A DNA stretch of 36,168 bases from Oscillospiraceae bacterium (GTDB taxonomy: Bacteria > Bacillota > Clostridia > Christensenellales > Aristaeellaceae). The notes under the pieces are model-generated. The model searched no databases, had not been told where the DNA came from, and saw only the letters and a list, made by a program, of their open reading frames with translations. Shown here in pieces: positions 23,401 through 32,535 of this stretch. The stretch's first letter is position 1. The number at the start of each line of letters is the position of its first letter. The DNA lies in contig JAIRSO010000014.1 of NCBI GenBank assembly GCA_031255415.1, positions 1 through 36,168 of the forward strand. Direction: 5' to 3'. The translations under genes and the position numbers were made by a program.

Positions 23401-24108
23401 ATGCTCGTTCCCGCCGATCTGCATATCCATTCGTGCCTGTCGCCGTGCGCCGACGACGATATGACCCCGTTCAACCTTGTCAACATGGCGGCGCTGGCGG
23501 GCATAAAGATACTGGCGGTCACGGATCATAACTGCGCGAAGAACCTGCCCGCGTGCAAAGCCGCTGCCGACGCGGCGGGCGTGGCTTTACTGCCGGGCAT
23601 AGAGGCGACTACCCGCGAGGAAGCGCATATATTGTGTTACTTCCCGGACGTTGACGCGGCGCTGGCGTTCGGCGAGTCGCTGCGCGGTAGGCTGGGTTCC
23701 GCGCCGAACGTTCCGCGATTGTTCGGGAACCAGATTATCATGGACGAGAACGACGGCGTAATCGGGCATGAGGATCGGCTGCTGATACAGGCGACGTCGC
23801 TGTCGGTTGACGCTATGGCTGCGCTGTGCGTGGATCACGGCGGCATGCCCGTGCCCGCGCATATCAATAGAGGCTCCAGCGGACTGCTCAACGCGCTGGG
23901 TTTCCTGCCGGGCACGCGGTTCGCGGCGGTGGAGGTGTGCCGCGATCTGCCTATCACCGCCAGCCTGGGCGGTTACAATGAACTGCATTCGTCCGACGCG
24001 CACAGGCTCGAGGCTCTGGCTGGGCCTGCGCAGCATCTGGAACTGGACGAGGTTTCAGCGGAATCCGCGTTTAACATGCTGAGCCGATGGTATCAAGAAC
24101 GCGCGTAA
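23401..24108 (+). CDS. PHP-domain metal-dependent phosphoesterase
   Basis: A 235-residue PHP protein with all metal-site motifs: ADLHIHSCLSPCADDDMTP (His7, His9), AVTDHN (about 39-44), PGIEATTREEAHILCYF (Glu and His ligands), PVPAHINR (about 157-164) and HSSDAHRLE near the C-terminus. Members hydrolyse phosphate esters of nucleotides or histidinol phosphate; this short branch has no known substrate. It is the last gene of the SPOR-DRTGG-kinase-DRTGG-PHP run. After it come a TCCGCGCGCGGA palindrome (24117-24128) and a weak AATCC/GGATT hairpin, then a new promoter. Confidence 0.9.
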   Translation: MLVPADLHIHSCLSPCADDDMTPFNLVNMAALAGIKILAVTDHNCAKNLPACKAAADAAGVALLPGIEATTREEAHILCYFPDVDAALAFGESLRGRLGSAPNVPRLFGNQIIMDENDGVIGHEDRLLIQATSLSVDAMAALCVDHGGMPVPAHINRGSSGLLNALGFLPGTRFAAVEVCRDLPITASLGGYNELHSSDAHRLEALAGPAQHLELDEVSAESAFNMLSRWYQERA

Positions 24109-24208
24109 CGGCAATATCCGCGCGCGGACGCACGAATCCAGCGACAGGATTTGCCATAAATCCGACTGCCAAAATTAATAGTTTGTTTACAGATCGTATA
24201 ACCGGACA

Positions 24209-24217
24209 TGCTATAAT
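24209..24217 (+). promoter_or_regulatory. Extended -10 promoter of the Gld-type ABC operon
   Basis: TGCTATAAT is a perfect extended -10 element. The nearest -35-like TTTACA (24186-24191) is 20 bases away, too far for normal use, which fits an extended -10 promoter. The predicted start near 24224 makes the ATG at 24235 too close to the 5' end and favours ATG 24262. Confidence 0.6.
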
Positions 24218-24261
24218 GCGTGTAGCTGAATAAGATGTCGAAAGGAAGGCGTCATGGCGGC

Positions 24262-25206
24262 ATGATTGAGATTCAGGGTTTGACGAAACGATACGGGAAT
24301 AAACACGCCATCAAGGACGTGTCGTTCACGATCAAAAAGGGTGAGATACTGGGTTTCCTCGGGCGCAACGGCGCGGGCAAGACGACCACGATGAACATCG
24401 TGACCGGTTACATATCCGCCAGCGAGGGGCGGGTGCTGCTCGACGGACACGATATTCTCGAGGAACCGCGCGTGGTCAAACGCCGCATAGGATACCTGCC
24501 CGAACAGCCTCCGCTGTACATGGATATGACCGTCGATGAATACCTACGCTTCGCGTGCGCGATCAAGGACGTAAGGCCGGGCGCGGCGAAGGCGCACATC
24601 GACGACGTGTGCGAACTGGTCAAAATCCAAGACGTGCGCAAACGCTTGATAAAGAATCTCTCCAAGGGTTATAAACAGCGCGTCGGGCTGGCGCAGGCGC
24701 TCATCGGCAACCCGGAGATGATCATACTCGACGAACCGACCGTCGGGCTTGATCCGCGCCAGATACTGGAGATCCGCTCCTTGATTAAGCGGTTGGGGCA
24801 GGATCACACGGTCGTGCTGTCCAGCCACATACTGACCGAGGTTGCGGACGTGTGCGAACGGGTGGTCATCATCAATAATGGGAAGATAGTCGCGCAGGAT
24901 ACGCTGGGGCGATTGACCTCCGGCGTGGGCGACACGTTCAGGATCACTATTAGGGTGGCCGGGCAGGAGAACGAGATCAAGCGCGCTCTGCGCGCGCTGG
25001 AGGGCGCGAGGTATGTCGAGAGCCTCGGCGCGAAAGAGGAAGGCGCGCATGATTTCGTCGTGGAAACGGATCGATCCGCCGATATAAGGAAACCGCTGTT
25101 CAACGCGCTGGCTAGGGCGGGGCTTCCGATACTGATGCTGCGCCCAGCCGATATAACGCTGGAAGATATATTCCTCAAACTGACAAGCGACAACGAGGAG
25201 GCGTAA
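24262..25206 (+). CDS. ABC transporter ATP-binding protein (GldA-like)
   Basis: A 314-residue ATPase of the ABC-2 export class. Walker A is GRNGAGKTTT (about 36-45), the signature region is LSKGYKQRVGLAQAL (about 133-147), Walker B is MIILDEPTVGLDP and the switch His is in LSSHIL. A C-terminal domain of about 90 residues follows the core, as is common in this family. I start at ATG 24262, after AAAGGAAGG; ATG 24235 would add nine residues but lacks a ribosome site. With the next three genes it forms a Gld-type transporter, named from Bacteroidota gliding genes but widespread in non-gliding bacteria. The cargo is unknown. Confidence 0.92.
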   Translation: MIEIQGLTKRYGNKHAIKDVSFTIKKGEILGFLGRNGAGKTTTMNIVTGYISASEGRVLLDGHDILEEPRVVKRRIGYLPEQPPLYMDMTVDEYLRFACAIKDVRPGAAKAHIDDVCELVKIQDVRKRLIKNLSKGYKQRVGLAQALIGNPEMIILDEPTVGLDPRQILEIRSLIKRLGQDHTVVLSSHILTEVADVCERVVIINNGKIVAQDTLGRLTSGVGDTFRITIRVAGQENEIKRALRALEGARYVESLGAKEEGAHDFVVETDRSADIRKPLFNALARAGLPILMLRPADITLEDIFLKLTSDNEEA

Positions 25207-25209
25207 GCG

Positions 25210-25920
25210 ATGGCGGCCGTATGGAAACGCGAGCTGGCAAGCTATTTCCTAACCCCGATCGGATATGTGTTCGCCGGGTTTTTCCTGCTGGTAAGCGGGA
25301 TACTGTTCACGTTCAACAACCTGATGAGCGGCAGCGGCGACGTGGCCATGATGCTCAACTCCTTCTCGATGATACCGATATTCCTCGCGCCGATCCTGAC
25401 GATGCGGCTGTTCTCCGAGGAACGCAAGAATAAGAGCGAGCAGATGCTGCTCACATCGCCGCTCTCGCTGACCTCCATCGTCGCGGGCAAGTTCCTAAGC
25501 GCGCTGACTGTGTGGCTGGCTACGCTTGCGGGCACGCTGCTGTACGTGCTGATCATCGGCAGTTACGGCAGGCTGTTCTGGGGCGAGATTATCTCCAGCT
25601 ACGTCGGGTTCTTCCTGATGGGCGGGTGTTTTATCGCGATAGGCACGCTGATATCCGCGTCGACGGAGAATCAGGTGTCCGCGGCTGTCATATCGATCGG
25701 GATCAACTTCTTCATCTGGGTGATCGATTCGGTTATATACGTGGTGCCGGCGGAGTTTATATCAACCGCGCTCAAGTGGTTCTCGCTGTACGAGCGGTAC
25801 GATCCGTTCTCCCGTTCGCAATTGGGATTCAGCGGGATACTGTACTTCCTGTCGTTCATCGTGGTGTTCCTGTTCCTGACGATCCGCGTTATAGATAAAC
25901 GCCGCTGGAGCGAAGGCTGA
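25210..25920 (+). CDS. ABC-2 type transporter permease (GldF-like)
   Basis: A 236-residue membrane protein with six hydrophobic helices. MAAVWKRELASYFLTPIGYVFAGFFLLVSG at the N-terminus, and MRLFSEERKNKSEQMLLTSPLS (about 74-95) in the cytoplasmic region, are hallmarks of the GldF/ABC-2 branch. VAGKFLSALTVWL and the FFIWVIDSVIYVVPAEF helix complete the pattern. It starts three bases after the ATPase stop and is followed 13 bases later by the GldG-like gene. It should form the channel for an unknown substrate. Confidence 0.93.
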   Translation: MAAVWKRELASYFLTPIGYVFAGFFLLVSGILFTFNNLMSGSGDVAMMLNSFSMIPIFLAPILTMRLFSEERKNKSEQMLLTSPLSLTSIVAGKFLSALTVWLATLAGTLLYVLIIGSYGRLFWGEIISSYVGFFLMGGCFIAIGTLISASTENQVSAAVISIGINFFIWVIDSVIYVVPAEFISTALKWFSLYERYDPFSRSQLGFSGILYFLSFIVVFLFLTIRVIDKRRWSEG

Positions 25921-25933
25921 GGAGGGTTGCAAG

Positions 25934-27412
25934 ATGAAATTCCTGAAAGACCGCCGCCTGCGCTACGGCGGGTACGCGGTTATAGCGACCGTGCTGGTGA
26001 TTGCCGCGCTGGTCGGGGTGAATGTCGCGGCTAAGTCCATAGAGGATAACTGGGCGCTTCGGCTGGATCTGAGCTACAACAGCCTGACCAAGTTCTCCGA
26101 CTCGACAAAGAACGCGCTGGCGGAGTTGGATCAGCCGATCACCTATTACGTGATGGCCGCGCCAGGCTCGGAGAACGCGCAGCTCATGGAGGTGCTCGAC
26201 CGATTCCGCGCGTCGAACGGGAACATCACCGTCACGACCGTCGATCCGGATAAGAATCCCGGTCTGGTCAATAAGTTCCGCGGCAGCGCGTCGTCGCTTA
26301 GCAGCAACACGGTCGTCGTAGCCAACGCCGACGAGACGCGGTTTAAGGTATACCCCTACTCCACCATGATCAACACGGCAGTGAACCAGAATACAGGCTC
26401 GTACTATATATCAAGCTATAAGTTCGAGCAGGTGCTCGCGCAGGGATTGCTGTACGTGACCAGCCCCAAGACGTACACCGCGTACTTCATGGAGGGGCAC
26501 GGGGAGACGGCGTTCGCCAGCCTCTCAACGCTGACCACGCTGCTTAGCGACAACAACTACAACTCCGAGGTCCTGCCGCTGGGCGCGGACATGCCCGACC
26601 CGGGCTCCGGCGTGGTGATGATACTGAATCCGCAAAGGGATATAGACGAAACGACGCGCGAGTCGATGATGGGATACGCGCAGAACGGCGGCGGGTTCGT
26701 ATTCGTGTGGGATGTATCCACGCCGTCCGATCTGCCCAACTTCCAGGCGGTGCTCGATTTCTACAACACCGGGTTCGAACAGGGAGTGGTAGTGGCGAAT
26801 ATTGACGATCCGGCGCAGTATTACCGCCATCCTCAAACCGGAGCATCGTCCCCGGTGTACCTGCTGGCTAACGTTGGGGAGCATGAAGTCACCGAGCCGT
26901 TGACGCAGGCGGGAGCCGCGGACATACTCGCCGTGACGCCGCTGGCGATAAAGCCGCCGGAGATGGTCAAGAACGAGGTGACGATCACGCCGCTGCTGAC
27001 CTCCGGCGCGGGATCGTTCCTAGCCGATCCGACCGTGCAGCGATCCGACTTCAAGCGCCGCGATAACGAGCCGTTGGGACCGTACAACCTAGCCGCCGCG
27101 ATACTGCGCCACAACTTCGCGGACACGTCAAAGGACAGCCGCGCGGTGGTGATCGGCAGCGTCAGTTCAATCGCGGCATACGACGCTCTGCACACCTTCA
27201 ACAACGGCGCGTTTGTGCTATCCGCGCTTAAGTGGGCGGCGAAGGACGAGGCCGTGAACCTGTCGGTGTATTCCAAGACGGCGCAGCGCGGCACGCTGCA
27301 AATTACGTCCATGTCGGAGATATACCTGCTGGCGGGTCTGTCGATACTGCTTCTGCCGCTGCTGACGCTAGCCGCCGCGCTGATAGTGACGCTTCGCAGG
27401 AGGCACCTGTAA
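25934..27412 (+). CDS. GldG-like ABC-associated membrane protein
   Basis: A 492-residue protein with a membrane helix near each end (about 15-34 and 465-487). The large outer region begins LRLDLSYNSLTKFSDSTKNALAELDQPITYYVM, typical of the GldG family, and includes a Rossmann-like part (TAYFMEGHGETAFASLSTLTTLL, PGSGVVMILNPQRDI, AQNGGGFVFVWD). These proteins always travel with GldF-type permeases and are thought to help move cargo across the envelope. The AGGAGG in its last codons serves as ribosome site for the next gene, and its TAA shares a base with that gene's ATG. Confidence 0.9.
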   Translation: MKFLKDRRLRYGGYAVIATVLVIAALVGVNVAAKSIEDNWALRLDLSYNSLTKFSDSTKNALAELDQPITYYVMAAPGSENAQLMEVLDRFRASNGNITVTTVDPDKNPGLVNKFRGSASSLSSNTVVVANADETRFKVYPYSTMINTAVNQNTGSYYISSYKFEQVLAQGLLYVTSPKTYTAYFMEGHGETAFASLSTLTTLLSDNNYNSEVLPLGADMPDPGSGVVMILNPQRDIDETTRESMMGYAQNGGGFVFVWDVSTPSDLPNFQAVLDFYNTGFEQGVVVANIDDPAQYYRHPQTGASSPVYLLANVGEHEVTEPLTQAGAADILAVTPLAIKPPEMVKNEVTITPLLTSGAGSFLADPTVQRSDFKRRDNEPLGPYNLAAAILRHNFADTSKDSRAVVIGSVSSIAAYDALHTFNNGAFVLSALKWAAKDEAVNLSVYSKTAQRGTLQITSMSEIYLLAGLSILLLPLLTLAAALIVTLRRRHL

Positions 27413-28968
27413 TGGATGATAACGATCGCGACAACATAACGCCGGACGAGGAGAAGCCTCTATTCTCCGCCGACGTTAACAACCTAAAGAAGAAGAAGCC
27501 CGGCGGGAAGGGCAATCGCCTGCGCGGATTGATATGGACGCTGGTAGCGGTGGCGGCTGCGTGCGGCGTATATGTTGCGTCGATATACCTAAAGCCCGCG
27601 CCTATCGATACCGACTTAACCCCGTCGGTCACGGCGGAGCCGGCGTACCTGCTGGTTGATAAAACCCGCGCGGACTTTGTATCCGCGACGGTCGAGGTTC
27701 CCGGACAGCAGACGTACACGATGGCCTACGACGGCGAGAACTTCGCGATAGACGGTCTGCCGAGGTTCAAGCTGGATCAGTCGAAAGCGTCCAGCCTATG
27801 CACGAGCTGCACATACCTCTATGTCAACGATATAGAGGACGGCGCGACCAATCTATCGGTGTACGGACTTGCAGAACCCAGGGCAAAGGTCACGGCGCGG
27901 TATAACGACGGCTCGAGCCGCGTGTTCCTGCTGGGCGACGAGGCTCCCAGCGGATACCGTTATTATTTCAAAGAGGAGTCCAGCCCGAAGATATACACGG
28001 TGTACTCGTCTACGGGCGAGAGATTCACCGCCGCGCTGGCTAGCATGCACACCCTGCCGACGTGGACAGCCGCGCAGGAGAGCATACAGTATCTGAAACT
28101 CGAGCGGCAGGACGGTTACACGGTCGAGATACAGCCTGTGCAGGGCGAGACGGTAGGGATATCCGGGCTGGAACTGGTTCAGCCGTTCCGGTACGAGGCC
28201 GACGGCGAGCGTCTGACCGAGTTGTTTGGGAACGCCGCGGCGCTGAAGCTGTCCGGCTTTGAAACCGATCCGCAGCCCGAGACGCTGAGCCTATACGGAC
28301 TTGACGAGCCGCAATATGTGCTGGAAATAAGCGACGCGGAGAAAACGCAGCTATTGCGTCTTGAGGTTGGCGGCGCGAAGAACGATAGCCAGACATACGT
28401 AAGGGTATCGGACGATCCCGCCGTATACCTGATGGACAGCGAGCCGCTGTCGTTCCTGCGGAGCGTCACCGCGCCGATGCTGGTGGATCGTTTCGCGAAC
28501 ATCATCAATATCGCAAGCGTGGACGCGATAGAGATCATGGGCATGGGGCTTAACGAGAAGGCGGAGATATCGCGGTCGCCGTCGTTCAAGGACGATGGAT
28601 CGCCTCGTCTGGACGGCAACGGCAATCAAATGACCGACGATACATTCACGTTGAACGGCGAATACGCGGACGACTCCTCGTTCCGAAAGCTATATCAGAT
28701 AATCATTGGCACGCGCGTAGACGGGTTGATACCGGAAGGCATGTCGCCTTCTCCCGATACCGCCGCCGTGCTGACCGTCCGTTACCGGCTTAACAAGGTG
28801 CGCGAGGCGGAGACGATCGAGTATCTGCCCTACGACGCGGATTACTACGCGGTGCGCCGTAATGGAGAGACGCTGTTCTACATCCTAAAGAGCCGCGTCC
28901 AGATGATACCGGACGCGCTGAACGATTACCGCGAGGGCGTGTTCGATCCTAAGAAGTACGGCGTATAG
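27412..28968 (+). CDS. DUF4340-type membrane-anchored protein
   Basis: A 518-residue protein: a charged cytoplasmic N-terminus (DDNDRDNITPDEEKP, then LKKKKPGGKG), one membrane helix (about 41-58) and a large outer region. The outer region holds two similar beta-rich parts. VYGLAEPRAKVTARYNDGSSRVFLLGDEAP (about 147-176) and LYGLDEPQYVLEISDAEKTQLLRLEVGG (about 292-320) are internal copies of the YGLxxP repeat typical of DUF4340. Genes of this family usually follow gldFG-like genes, as here. The ATG overlaps the upstream TAA and has AGGAGG eight bases before it; the longer open frame upstream is a shadow of the GldG-like gene. Function is unknown beyond the link to the transporter. Confidence 0.88.
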   Translation: MDDNDRDNITPDEEKPLFSADVNNLKKKKPGGKGNRLRGLIWTLVAVAAACGVYVASIYLKPAPIDTDLTPSVTAEPAYLLVDKTRADFVSATVEVPGQQTYTMAYDGENFAIDGLPRFKLDQSKASSLCTSCTYLYVNDIEDGATNLSVYGLAEPRAKVTARYNDGSSRVFLLGDEAPSGYRYYFKEESSPKIYTVYSSTGERFTAALASMHTLPTWTAAQESIQYLKLERQDGYTVEIQPVQGETVGISGLELVQPFRYEADGERLTELFGNAAALKLSGFETDPQPETLSLYGLDEPQYVLEISDAEKTQLLRLEVGGAKNDSQTYVRVSDDPAVYLMDSEPLSFLRSVTAPMLVDRFANIINIASVDAIEIMGMGLNEKAEISRSPSFKDDGSPRLDGNGNQMTDDTFTLNGEYADDSSFRKLYQIIIGTRVDGLIPEGMSPSPDTAAVLTVRYRLNKVREAETIEYLPYDADYYAVRRNGETLFYILKSRVQMIPDALNDYREGVFDPKKYGV

Positions 28969-28974
28969 CGGACG

Positions 28975-29922
28975 ATGGAAACTCGAGCGCAATCATTGGG
29001 CGGCCTAAAGAGGCCGCCCGGCGTTATCGGCGATCCGCGCGGCGCGCTGATGCTGCTGACGACCGCGATTATATGGGGAACGGGGTTTGTCGCGCAGCGG
29101 ATGGGCATGCGTCAATTGGGTCCGTTGACATATGGAGCGGCGCGGTTCGGTATCGCGTCCGCGACTCTGGGCGTACCCGCGTTCCTTATGAGGCGAGCGA
29201 GGCTCAAGGCTGGCGCGTTAACGCTTAGGCAGTCGCTTCGCGGCGGATTGATTTGCGGGATGATAATGTTCGCGGCGTGCGCGACGCAGCAGATAGGATT
29301 AACGACCGCGTCCGCCGGCAAGGCCGGGTTCCTGACCGCGCTGTATATAGTGTTAACGCCGCTGATCGGGATACCGCTGGGCAAGCCGTCCACGAAAGCG
29401 ATGTGGGGCGCGGTGGCGCTGGCTCTCGCGGGCATGGCGCTGTTATGCTGGCGTGACGCGGGCGCGTTGGAGTATGGCGATATACTGCTGATAATATGCG
29501 CGGCGATATACGCGGCGCATATTCACGCGGTGGCTAGGTTCGCGGGACGTATCGATAATTTGTTGCTGTCATGGATGCAGACCACTGTGTGCGCGCTGTG
29601 TACCGCCGCGAGTATGATCATATTCGAGCGGCCCGTATGGGCTGACGTTGCGGCAAGCTGGAAGCCTATTGTATATGGCGGGGTGTTTCCCGTTGGGATA
29701 GCGTATACGCTGCAGGTGTTCGGGCAGCGTGGCGCGCATCCGGTGGTGGCGTCGCTGATCATGAGCCTGGAGGCGGTGTTCGCGGCTGTGTTCGGAAGGA
29801 TCGTGCTGGGCGAGGTTATGACCGCGAGGCAAACCATCGGCGCGGCGATGGTGTTCGCGGCGTCGGCGGCCGCCACGCTGCTGGGCGGGCGCGCGGGCAG
29901 CCGGGGGAACGTTTCCGCTTAA
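28975..29922 (+). CDS. EamA/DMT-family transporter (RhaT/YdcZ-like drug-metabolite transporter)
   Basis: A 315-residue membrane protein with ten helices in two EamA repeats. The first repeat begins GALMLLTTAIIWGTGFVAQRMGM and includes LTTASAGKAGFLTALYIVLTPLIG (about 100-125), which is highly typical of the clostridial DMT branch. The second contains YTLQVFGQRGAHPVVASLIMSLEAVFAAVFGRIVLGE (about 243-280). It should export a small metabolite or amino acid. It begins six bases after the DUF4340 gene and may be read through from it. A strong terminator follows. Confidence 0.93.
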   Translation: METRAQSLGGLKRPPGVIGDPRGALMLLTTAIIWGTGFVAQRMGMRQLGPLTYGAARFGIASATLGVPAFLMRRARLKAGALTLRQSLRGGLICGMIMFAACATQQIGLTTASAGKAGFLTALYIVLTPLIGIPLGKPSTKAMWGAVALALAGMALLCWRDAGALEYGDILLIICAAIYAAHIHAVARFAGRIDNLLLSWMQTTVCALCTAASMIIFERPVWADVAASWKPIVYGGVFPVGIAYTLQVFGQRGAHPVVASLIMSLEAVFAAVFGRIVLGEVMTARQTIGAAMVFAASAAATLLGGRAGSRGNVSA

Positions 29923-29965
29923 AAAAGAAAGCCCCCTCTGTCGCTAAGCAACAGAGGGGGCTTTT
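29921..29965. terminator. Strong two-way intrinsic terminator
   Basis: GCCCCCTCTGT (29931-29941) pairs perfectly with ACAGAGGGGGC (29951-29961) around a nine-base loop. T residues (29962-29965) follow on the plus strand, and an A-rich stretch (29921-29930) gives a T tract on the minus strand. It ends both the DMT gene and the convergent nucleotidyltransferase gene. Confidence 0.92.
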
Positions 29966-30002
29966 CCCCGCAGCCAACAAAGGGAGCCGATCCACTTCGT
30001 CC

Positions 30003-32354
30003 TTACCCCTCGTCCAGCGCCTCTTTCACTTTACCCACATAAGAATCGCACAATTCCCGCGCGAACTCCGCGTCGCGCGACTCGCCGAATACCCGTAGCT
30101 CCGGCTGGCCCGTCCCCGTTATCAGCATCGCGAACCCGTCGCCGTGATCCACCCTCAACCCGTCCGTCATGTCCGGGAACCGCACCGACTCCGATAACTT
30201 GCGCAGCACCTTGCCCTTGTCCGGATTCGCGCATGGCACCGACTGCCAAAACCTATGCATCGCCGGCAGCGCGTCCAGCAGTCCCCTAAGCGAGGTTCTC
30301 CGCCGCGCCAATAACGCGACTATCGCCAGCATCGACGCGATCCCGTCGAAGAATACATCCATCTGCGTAAACATGCCGGCCTCGCATAACGCGGACATCC
30401 AGCTCTCCGGCGCTGCTCGCACCCTCTTTACCCGCGCCCTGTGCGCGGAAGCCATCTGCTCCAGCGTAAACGGCGCGTGCATCGGCACGATCAACAGGCG
30501 CTGACCCAGTTCCAGCAGCGCCTCGCATTGTATGAGCAACTGCTGCTCCTCGTCCGGAACGCCCAGCGAGTCGCGAACCCGCGCCTGCAACCCCTTATCG
30601 TCCAGTGTGAACCCGGTCTCCCATGACTCCAGGTTCCCGTCGCCGAGGACGACCCGAGCCTGTTCCAATCCGACGGCGTCCATCACGCGCTTGACCAGCG
30701 CCGCTTGATCCTCCGTATGCGCGAATATCACGACGTGAGGCTGGAGCGCGCGTATCGCTTCAGCGTCCACCGACGCGGCGAGCGATCCCGCGTAGAACAG
30801 TCCGCCGTCATGCAGTACGCGCGGCAGAGTTGGCGGGGTTGTGAACGCCTTGCCGTAATCCTGCCTCTGCGCCAGCGTCTCCCAGCCGCGCAGCAGAGTC
30901 CTATCGGGCCACACGCCCTGCGCGACCGTGGGGAGTATGCGATCCTCCCTCATGTATAATCCAGCCGGGATCGACAGCATCCGCTGAAGCCGGCGCAGCA
31001 TCGGCAGCGTGCCCTTGCCCATATCCATCACGCTGACGCCTTGACCCATCAGCCCGCTTAGCGCAGCGGCGGCTAAGGCTTGAGCGTGCGCGCCGCCCTC
31101 GCGCATTATCGCGATCTCGCGCGCGCCGCTGGCTTTCGCGAAAGCCGCCGCTAAGGTGCATACGCACTCCGGCGATCCTGAATCGACGCCGCGCTCGTCC
31201 GCCGTCGGACGCTTCAAATCGCCCCACACCAAATTAGTTGTTACGCGCATGCCGGCCTCGACGCGCTTATGCGGCCATACCTTCACGCCCGGATCAAGAC
31301 GCGCGCGCGCGCCTAACGACGCGCTGTCGCCCAGCGCCGAATCCTCGAACGCGCTGGCGCCTTCGCCAACCTGCGCGTCTTCGCCGATAACCGCGCCCCG
31401 AAGCGCGGCCTCGCGTCCTATCTTCGCGTTTTTCCACAATACGCTGCGTTTGACAGTCGCGCGATCCTCCACTATAACGCCCTCGCCCAGCACGCTGCCC
31501 GCCATTATCTGCGCGCCGGCTCCGACCCTCGCGCCCGTATCCAAAAAGCATGGCGATTCCAGCCGCGCGTCCGGATGCACTTGGACGTTTTCCGCGCGCC
31601 AGATTCCGGATCGATCCGGCTTGACACGCGTATCCAATTGAATCCTGCCGGACAGGAAGTCCGTCTGTGATTGCACATACGCGTTCTGATCGCCCACGTC
31701 GCACCAGTATCCATTCATAATGAATCCGTAGAGCGGCAGGTTTTCCTCGACCAGTTTGGGGAACAGCTCCTTGCCGAAGTCGTAGGGTTTGTCTTCCGGT
31801 ATGAAGTCCAGCGCCTCCGGTTCCAGTATATATATGCCTGTGTTGACGCTGTCCGAGCAGACCTCGTCCCAGCCGGGTTTCTCGATGAAGCGGCGGACGC
31901 GCCCGTCCGAGTCCGTCACGACGCAGCCGTACTGCAGCGGTTGAGCCACGCGCTTGAGCACGAGCGTGGCGATCGCGCCGCGCCTTTTGTGGAACTGGAG
32001 CGCGGAGTGCAGATCGCAGTCCGTGAGCCCGTCGCCGGACAGCACGACCAGCGTTTCCTTTATGTTGTCCTTCGCCATCCTGACGCTGCCCGCCGTGCCC
32101 AGCGGCATCTTTTCCAAATAGTATCGCAGGTTTACGCCATCCTGTTTGCCGTCGCCGAACGCGCGCTCTATGCGTCCGGGCAGGTACAGCAGCGTCGCGC
32201 CGATCTCGGTTAGGCCGCCGCGCTTGAGCAGCTGCAGCGCGTAGCGCATGACCGGTTCGCCCAGCACGGGCATCATGGGTTTGGGCAGATCGCAAGTAAG
32301 CGGCCTTAGGCGCGTACCTTCGCCGCCCGCCATAATTATGGCTTGTAGATGCAT
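30003..32354 (-). CDS. Sugar-1-phosphate nucleotidyltransferase fused to a degenerate phosphomannomutase-like domain
   Basis: A 783-residue three-part protein. Residues 1-235 are a nucleotidyltransferase (MAGGEGTRLRPLT, KPMMPVLGEPVM, LSGDGLTDCDL, FIEKPGWDE, WCDVGDQ), closest to mannose-1-phosphate guanylyl- or glucose-1-phosphate transferases. About 250-370 is a left-handed beta-helix of hexapeptide repeats (ARVGAGAQIMAGSVLGEG, then IGREAALRGAVIGED). From about 375 the chain aligns in layout with phosphohexomutases, but I cannot find the phosphoserine loop (TASHNP), the metal loop (DGDGDR) or the GEMSGH sugar loop. The first part should make a nucleotide sugar for wall or capsule; the last part may be a regulatory or structural remnant. 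GGAGG precedes the ATG. The two-way terminator at 29931 ends it. Confidence 0.88.
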   Translation of the reverse strand: MHLQAIIMAGGEGTRLRPLTCDLPKPMMPVLGEPVMRYALQLLKRGGLTEIGATLLYLPGRIERAFGDGKQDGVNLRYYLEKMPLGTAGSVRMAKDNIKETLVVLSGDGLTDCDLHSALQFHKRRGAIATLVLKRVAQPLQYGCVVTDSDGRVRRFIEKPGWDEVCSDSVNTGIYILEPEALDFIPEDKPYDFGKELFPKLVEENLPLYGFIMNGYWCDVGDQNAYVQSQTDFLSGRIQLDTRVKPDRSGIWRAENVQVHPDARLESPCFLDTGARVGAGAQIMAGSVLGEGVIVEDRATVKRSVLWKNAKIGREAALRGAVIGEDAQVGEGASAFEDSALGDSASLGARARLDPGVKVWPHKRVEAGMRVTTNLVWGDLKRPTADERGVDSGSPECVCTLAAAFAKASGAREIAIMREGGAHAQALAAAALSGLMGQGVSVMDMGKGTLPMLRRLQRMLSIPAGLYMREDRILPTVAQGVWPDRTLLRGWETLAQRQDYGKAFTTPPTLPRVLHDGGLFYAGSLAASVDAEAIRALQPHVVIFAHTEDQAALVKRVMDAVGLEQARVVLGDGNLESWETGFTLDDKGLQARVRDSLGVPDEEQQLLIQCEALLELGQRLLIVPMHAPFTLEQMASAHRARVKRVRAAPESWMSALCEAGMFTQMDVFFDGIASMLAIVALLARRRTSLRGLLDALPAMHRFWQSVPCANPDKGKVLRKLSESVRFPDMTDGLRVDHGDGFAMLITGTGQPELRVFGESRDAEFARELCDSYVGKVKEALDEG

Positions 32355-32535
32355 ACGAATCCTCCGTTGCGTCGCCTCGCCCGCTCGCGCGCGGGCATGG
32401 CATGGATAATCTTTCTGGATTCAGTATGCTACGGCAGGTTACGAAAAATACGCGGTTACGAACAATACTAGGAGGAGAAGTTACGCCGCGCGTCCTTAAT
32501 ATTTTACGCCGCGAATCATGTCGCTCGCGTATATC

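Noticed and set aside
24186..24217. TTTACA as -35 of the Gld operon promoter
   Set aside because: The spacer is 20 bases, too long; the extended -10 alone is the better explanation.
27232..27411. Upstream extension of the DUF4340 gene
   Set aside because: It overlaps the GldG-like gene, and a good ribosome site marks ATG 27412.
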